In this document: positions 59,508-64,000 of the stretch, one piece after another
How positions within the stretch are numbered: position 1 is the first letter of the stretch
Layout: the number at the start of each line of letters is the position of its first letter
Source: Bacteroidales bacterium
GTDB taxonomy: Bacteria; Bacteroidota; Bacteroidia; Bacteroidales; UBA932
Direction of reading: 5' to 3'
Assembly: GCA_024401825.1 (NCBI GenBank)
Contig: JAKSKF010000001.1
Span: 1 to 64,000, forward strand
DNA: 64,000 nt
Translations under genes and position numbers: made by a program
Notes under the pieces: generated by a model
Seen by the model: only the letters and a program-made list of their open reading frames with translations
The model's database searches: none
Told to the model about the DNA's origin: nothing

Positions 59508-60283
59508 TCGCTGAACTTCGCCTTGAGGAATTCCCGGTTGAGACGGGCTATGTGCGAAACTGAAATTCCCTTGGGACATTCCATTTCGCAGGCGCGGGTG
59601 TTGGTACAGTTTCCGAAGCCGAGTTCGTCCATCTTTGCAACCATCGCCTTGGCTCTTCTCTTCGCCTCCACTTTTCCCTGGGGAAGAAGCGCCAGAGAAC
59701 TTACCCTGGCAGCCACGAACAGCATTGCAGAACCGTTCTTGCAGGTGGCCACACAGGCGCCGCAACCCACGCAGGCGGCAGCATCCATACTCTCCTCCGC
59801 CTTGTCGTGTGAGATGAGTATGTTGTTGGCGTCCTGGGCAGCCCCGGTCCTGACGGAAATGAACCCTCCGGCCTGGAGGATGCTGTCGAAGGCGCCGCGG
59901 TTCACCACAAGGTCCTTTATTACAGGGAAAGCCGCGCTTCTCCAAGGTTCCACCGTGATGGTGGCTCCGTCCTTGAAATGACGCATGAAGAGCTGGCAGG
60001 TGGTGACGTGGTCGTCAGGCCCGTGCGCGCGACCGTCTATATAAAGGGAACAGGCGCCGCAGATGCCTTCACGGCAGTCGTGGTCGAAGGAAACGGGTCC
60101 GCTGCTCTTGCAACCCCTGTCAACAGCCACGGGGTCCTTGCCTTCCCTTATCAGCTGCTCGTTCAGAATATCGAGCATTTCAAGGAAAGAAGCGTCCTCT
60201 TCGATACCGGAAATATGATAGGTCTCGAAATGTCCCTTCGCCTTGGCGTTTTTCTGACGCCATATCTTTAAGTTGAAATCCAT
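59504..60283 (-). CDS. frdB: Fumarate reductase/succinate dehydrogenase iron-sulfur subunit
   Basis: 259 residues. Carries electrons between quinone and the flavin subunit. Cluster ligands: [2Fe-2S] [19 protein letters not shown]; [4Fe-4S]/[3Fe-4S] groups [15 protein letters not shown] and [18 protein letters not shown]-terminal [20 protein letters not shown]. Follows frdA by 4 nt. In Bacteroides this enzyme ends the fumarate-respiration branch to succinate. Confidence 0.96.
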   Translation of the reverse strand: MDFNLKIWRQKNAKAKGHFETYHISGIEEDASFLEMLDILNEQLIREGKDPVAVDRGCKSSGPVSFDHDCREGICGACSLYIDGRAHGPDDHVTTCQLFMRHFKDGATITVEPWRSAAFPVIKDLVVNRGAFDSILQAGGFISVRTGAAQDANNILISHDKAEESMDAAACVGCGACVATCKNGSAMLFVAARVSSLALLPQGKVEAKRRAKAMVAKMDELGFGNCTNTRACEMECPKGISVSHIARLNREFLKAKFSD

Positions 60284-60287
60284 TGTC

Positions 60288-62234
60288 TTAGTCTTTATAA
60301 TTTCTGGTCTTCACCTCTATGAATTCGTATTTGAGGGGCTCTTTATGGAGTTCGGGCTCGGAATCCTGTCCCTTGTACTCCCACGCGGCTACGTACATAA
60401 AGGCGGAGTCGTCGCGTTTTGCCTCTCCTTCTTCGGTCTGGCTCTCAATCCTGAAGTGTCCTCCGCAGGATTCCCTTCGGTTCAGGGCATCGTAAGCCAT
60501 AAGCTGGCCTATCTCGAAGAAATCCTCGAGCCTGAGGGCCTTTTCAAGTTCCTGGTTGAATTCGAACTGGGTGCCTGGAACATAAACCTCCTTGTAGAAG
60601 TCTTCCTTGAGTTCCTTTATTTCCTTTATGGCCTTCTTCAATCCTTCTTCGTTCCTTGCCATACCGACATACTCCCACATAATGTTTCCGAGTTTCTTGT
60701 GGAAGGAATCGACCGTCTTTGTTCCGTTTATCGCAAAGAGCCTGTCTATGCGGGCCTGAACGGCTTTTTCGGCCTCGATGAATTCCTTTGTGGCGGTATC
60801 AGTCTTCGGCTCGGCGAATTTCTTGGAAAGATAGTCTCCTATGGTGACGGGAAGTATGAAATATCCGTCGGCAAGCCCCTGCATAAGAGCCGAAGCGCCG
60901 AGACGGTTTCCTCCGTGGTCCGAGAAATTGGCTTCGCCTATGGCGTACAGTCCGGGAATGGTTGTCTGAAGGTCGTAGTCAACCCAGATGCCTCCCATAG
61001 TGTAATGGATTGCGGGATATATCATCATAGGCTCATCCCAGGGTGAGGATGCCGTGATTTTTTCATACATCTCGAAAAGGTTGCCGTAACGCTCGGCCAC
61101 TTTCTGATGTCCCAGACGGGCGATGGCGTCCTTGAAATCAAGAAATACCGCAAGCCCCGTCTCGTTCACTCCGAAGCCGGCGTCGCAACGCTCCTTCGCC
61201 GCGCGTGAAGCCACGTCGCGGGGAACAAGGTTTCCGAATGCGGGATACCTGCGTTCAAGGTAGTAGTCACGGTCTTCCTCTGCAATCTGCGATGCCTTTA
61301 TCTGATGTTTGCGGAGTTTTTCAACGTCCTCCATCTTCTTGGGAACCCAGATGCGACCGTCGTTGCGCAGAGACTCGCTCATCAGCGTAAGTTTGCACTG
61401 CTGCTCTCCGTGTACGGGTATGCAGGTGGGATGTATCTGGGCAAAGCAGGGATTTGCGAAATATGCTCCCTTGCGGAAACACTGCATTGCCGCGGAACCG
61501 TTGGAATTCATAGCGTTGGTCGAGAGGAAATATGCATTTCCGTAACCTCCGGTGGCAATCACCACGGCGTGGGCTCCGAACCTCTCTATCTGACCTGTGA
61601 CAAGATTCCTTGCAATTATACCCTTGGCCTCACCGTTGACCACAACAAGGTCGAGCATTTCGTGACGGGGATAGGATTTGACCGTTCCCGCGGCTATCTC
61701 TTTGTTGAGCGAAGCGTAGGCGCCCAGAAGAAGCTGCTGGCCGGTCTGACCACGGGCATAGAACGTACGGCTCACCTGAACGCCTCCGAAAGAACGGTTC
61801 GCCAGATAGCCGCCGTACTCGCGGGCGAAAGGAATTCCCTGCGCCACACATTGGTCTATGATGGCGGCGCTGACCTCCGCAAGACGATATACGTTAGCCT
61901 CACGGCTGCGGTAGTCTCCTCCTTTTATGGTATCGTAGAAAAGTCGGTAAACGGAATCGTTGTCATTCTGGTAGTTCTTTGCGGCATTGATGCCTCCCTG
62001 GGCCGCAATGGAATGGGCGCGACGGGGAGAATCGCTTATGCAGAACACTTTTACGTTATAACCGAGTTCACCCAGCGAAGCCGCGGCGGATGCCCCGCCG
62101 AGACCTGTACCCACGACTATTATTTCCAGTTTGCGTTTGTTGTTGGGACTTACGAGGTGAATGTCGGACTTGCGTCTGCTCCATTTTTCAGCAAGAGGTC
62201 CCTCCGGAATCTTAGAAATCAATTTATCGGACAT
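60288..62234 (-). CDS. frdA: Fumarate reductase/succinate dehydrogenase flavoprotein subunit
   Basis: 648 residues. FAD-binding catalytic subunit. Rossmann motif [24 protein letters not shown] segment (about 34-53), the covalent-FAD histidine region [20 protein letters not shown], catalytic-site segments [20 protein letters not shown] and [20 protein letters not shown], and [18 protein letters not shown]. Close to the usual length of the Bacteroidota type. The membrane cytochrome b subunit (frdC/sdhC), normally directly upstream, is absent: a secreted hydrolase lies 36 nt upstream instead. Confidence 0.97.
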   Translation of the reverse strand: MSDKLISKIPEGPLAEKWSRRKSDIHLVSPNNKRKLEIIVVGTGLGGASAAASLGELGYNVKVFCISDSPRRAHSIAAQGGINAAKNYQNDNDSVYRLFYDTIKGGDYRSREANVYRLAEVSAAIIDQCVAQGIPFAREYGGYLANRSFGGVQVSRTFYARGQTGQQLLLGAYASLNKEIAAGTVKSYPRHEMLDLVVVNGEAKGIIARNLVTGQIERFGAHAVVIATGGYGNAYFLSTNAMNSNGSAAMQCFRKGAYFANPCFAQIHPTCIPVHGEQQCKLTLMSESLRNDGRIWVPKKMEDVEKLRKHQIKASQIAEEDRDYYLERRYPAFGNLVPRDVASRAAKERCDAGFGVNETGLAVFLDFKDAIARLGHQKVAERYGNLFEMYEKITASSPWDEPMMIYPAIHYTMGGIWVDYDLQTTIPGLYAIGEANFSDHGGNRLGASALMQGLADGYFILPVTIGDYLSKKFAEPKTDTATKEFIEAEKAVQARIDRLFAINGTKTVDSFHKKLGNIMWEYVGMARNEEGLKKAIKEIKELKEDFYKEVYVPGTQFEFNQELEKALRLEDFFEIGQLMAYDALNRRESCGGHFRIESQTEEGEAKRDDSAFMYVAAWEYKGQDSEPELHKEPLKYEFIEVKTRNYKD

Positions 62235-62269
62235 TATTTATAGAAATATAAGTCAAAAATCTTACAATT

Positions 62270-63493
62270 TTAGTCATTTTTCAGAAAACAACCAAAGGCG
62301 TCAAGGTACTTTCGGTAATAAGATTTCGATTTTACAATATATGTGTCGTAAAAACTTTCATCTGAAATTTCACCCTTTTCCCAGGGAACATAAATGGATT
62401 CGAAATCCTCATTTATGAAGTTTTCCACTGAAACGGCAAGGGGTATCATCTTTCTCACGGCCGACGCGTCGAAGTAATTTGCTCCGCTGCTGACTTTGAA
62501 CCTGAAAATATTCCCGTCCTTAAGTTTCAGGGCGGTACTGCACAGTTCGGAATTCCTGCTGTCCGCAGTTTTCTTCAAATATTCCGGGATAATGTCGTCA
62601 TTTCCCACAAGAACAGGGACGGCCACAGAGACGGCCGGGTAGCCCAACAATGACCACATCAGCGTATGTGATGGATTTTCTCCGGGTCTGACTCCTTCAA
62701 AGACCACTGCGGAAGCCGTGGATTTGCGGGGTATGAAATCCCTGTCAATGAAAACGTCGAATCCGTCAATGTTTTTCAAACCCAAAAATTCGTGTCTGTA
62801 GGAACGGCAGAGGGAATTTATCAATACATTGTGGTCAACGTCGTAAAGATTGTTTTCATCCCTGGGAAGTTCCTCCATCACTGCGCTTGCAGTGAGAAAC
62901 CTCTCCCATCCCTGGTAATCCTCCTTTCTTCCGGCACGGCAGAAGTTGGTGACAACCCTGTAACCGTCGGGAGCTGTTTCAGGGTCGTTGACATCATATT
63001 TCACCCATCTTGTATTGTTCACTTCGAAATAGGCTGCTCCCCCATTTGCGTCGATAACTCCGAAATTGGCTTCAACGTACATAGGTTTTGGATATTCGCT
63101 GAGGAACAATTCGAAATCCTCCACGGTTTCGCATATTCCCAGCGCCTTGAACATCAAAATTCCTTCTCCGTCCATCTTGTCGGCGGGAATGTCGTCTTCC
63201 TTGAAATTATAGGATGCGGTGTTCACTATGCAGAAACCTTTTTCATTCACTCCCGCCCACACTTCACCGGGATTTCTGCGGGGTGAATTGACAAGACCCA
63301 CAAAATGGAATGAAGGACCTTTGAAACGTTCGAGTCTGTTGTTCAACTCACCCGTATCCCGGTTTTTAAGCATCACCGGTTTCCCTGACAGGGTTGCCTT
63401 TCCTGAAAATATGACAGTGGTGCAGGCTTGGGATTTTACCGAAAAAAGAAGAAATGCGGCGAGTGCCACCACCTTAAAAAAGCGTGTTGTCAT
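62270..63493 (-). CDS. Secreted C45/choloylglycine-hydrolase-like Ntn hydrolase
   Basis: 407 residues. Signal peptide (MTTRFFKVVALAAFLLFSVK) followed by SQA and Cys24-TTVIFSGKA, the putative N-terminal nucleophile. Linear-amide hydrolase features: KPVMLKNRDTGE with the conserved Arg-Asp, WAGVNEKGFCIVNTASYN and ANGGAAYFEVNN. Substrate could be acyl amides, peptides or bile-salt-like compounds; sequence alone does not decide. Overlaps the 3' end of ruvB by 20 nt and precedes frdA by 36 nt. Confidence 0.85.
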   Translation of the reverse strand: MTTRFFKVVALAAFLLFSVKSQACTTVIFSGKATLSGKPVMLKNRDTGELNNRLERFKGPSFHFVGLVNSPRRNPGEVWAGVNEKGFCIVNTASYNFKEDDIPADKMDGEGILMFKALGICETVEDFELFLSEYPKPMYVEANFGVIDANGGAAYFEVNNTRWVKYDVNDPETAPDGYRVVTNFCRAGRKEDYQGWERFLTASAVMEELPRDENNLYDVDHNVLINSLCRSYRHEFLGLKNIDGFDVFIDRDFIPRKSTASAVVFEGVRPGENPSHTLMWSLLGYPAVSVAVPVLVGNDDIIPEYLKKTADSRNSELCSTALKLKDGNIFRFKVSSGANYFDASAVRKMIPLAVSVENFINEDFESIYVPWEKGEISDESFYDTYIVKSKSYYRKYLDAFGCFLKND

Positions 63494-64000
63494 TGTCAGG
63501 TCTTTTGTATGAATCGAGTCCCAGATGGGTGTAGGCGAGGTCTGTCGCTATCCTTCCGCGCTGCGTGCGCACCACGAATCCCTCCTTTATAAGGAAAGGT
63601 TCGTAAACTTCCTCCAGGGTTCCCTGGTCTTCTCCTATTGCGGTCGCAATGGTGTTCGCACCCACAGGGCCTCCCTTGAACGTGGTTATTATTGTCCTGA
63701 GAATCTTGTTGTCTATGGTGTCAAGCCCTCTCGTATCTATCTTCAACTTGTCAAGAGCGAATCTGGTTATACCCAAATCTATGTGACCGTCACCCTTGAC
63801 CTGAGCGAAATCCCTCACTCTCTTCAGCAGGGCGTTGGCTATTCTGGGAGTACCCCTGCTTCGGAGCGCCACCTCAACCGCAGCTTCATCCTCAATCTCG
63901 ACTTTAAGTATTCCCGCGCTTCTCTTCACTATCCGGACAAGTTCCTTGCTGTCATAATATTCCAGTGCGCAATTTATTCCGAACCTTTCCCTGAGCGGAG
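63474..64000 (-). CDS. ruvB: Holliday junction helicase RuvB, C-terminal part (runs off right edge)
   Basis: About 175 C-terminal residues are present; the N-terminal ATP-binding part lies outside. Seen: PLRERFGINCALEYYDSKEL (end of the AAA+ core), SRGTPRIANALLKRVRDFAQ (sensor 2 arginine region) and the winged-helix domain LDTIDNKILRTIITTFKGGP with GRIATDLAYTHLG. Ends ...KRPDNDNTLF. Ends 20 nt inside the Ntn hydrolase gene. Partner of ruvA at 54577. Confidence 0.96.
   Translation of the reverse strand, partial: PLRERFGINCALEYYDSKELVRIVKRSAGILKVEIEDEAAVEVALRSRGTPRIANALLKRVRDFAQVKGDGHIDLGITRFALDKLKIDTRGLDTIDNKILRTIITTFKGGPVGANTIATAIGEDQGTLEEVYEPFLIKEGFVVRTQRGRIATDLAYTHLGLDSYKRPDNDNTLF

Overview
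The window looks like a chromosomal segment of a gut-type member of the order Bacteroidales. The evidence is a SusC/SusD pair with sulfatases, a single fused SecDF, an IntDOT-like integrase, fumarate reductase subunits, many lipoproteins with an S-C lipobox, and repeated promoters carrying the Bacteroidota -7 box TAnnTTTG. I cannot assign a family or genus. The backbone is visibly richer in GC than the island described below.

Layout. 1-8135: fusA/rpsG/rpsL on the minus strand, a TPR/OmpA-like lipoprotein, then a sigma-54 activator, lptE and secG, a C69 dipeptidase, and pheS. 8174-12441: a GH110-like beta-helix glycosidase, a leucine-rich-repeat protein whose 5' end looks lost, ybaK and tRNA-Ser(GCT). 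12533-25046: a 12.4 kb integrative element in the 3' end of tRNA-Gly(GCC), bounded by a perfect 29 bp direct repeat (12578-12606 and 25018-25046). 25529-33790: a SusC/SusD/two-sulfatase polysaccharide utilisation locus. 33803-40627: an rRNA/tRNA methylase, envelope proteins, a flavoprotein, floA and an NfeD-type protein. 40790-48615: secDF, a degenerate thiL-like gene and dnaE. 48723-50518: a frameshifted Ig-like (BIG2) lipoprotein. 50585-54523: the overlapping run sufS-sufE-sufT-folK-glyS. 54577-64000: ruvA, mnmG, ybeY, tonB, hflX, frdA/frdB without an adjacent frdC, a C45-type Ntn hydrolase and the 3' end of ruvB.

The island is the accessory and most interesting part. It carries an IntDOT-type integrase next to the left end, an XRE regulator divergent from a set of small genes, a second catalytic-domain-only tyrosine recombinase, and a replication/annealing block: a winged-helix protein, a DnaB/Twinkle-like ATPase fused to a BT4734/VirE_N plus PriCT-2 primase-like half, a 57-residue protein, and a Rad52-family annealing protein. 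Its minus-strand cargo is three small lipoproteins and one membrane protein. I see no relaxase, capsid, portal, terminase or type IV secretion gene, so it resembles a self-replicating satellite or cryptic mobilisable island rather than a complete phage or conjugative element. Two inverted copies of a tandem array of 15 bp palindromes spaced by exactly 8 bp (13913-13973 and 20375-20412) each overlap the stop codon of a neighbouring gene. I know of no named feature that explains them.

Links between genes. The PUL proteins suggest import of a sulfated glycan, with both sulfatases of the serine type; the GH110-like enzyme would suit host glycans. lptE, secG, secDF, tonB, floA and the lipoproteins serve the envelope. 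ruvA, ruvB and dnaE serve DNA maintenance. Gene starts were moved inward from the longest open frame wherever only a TTG or a poorly conserved extension lay upstream.
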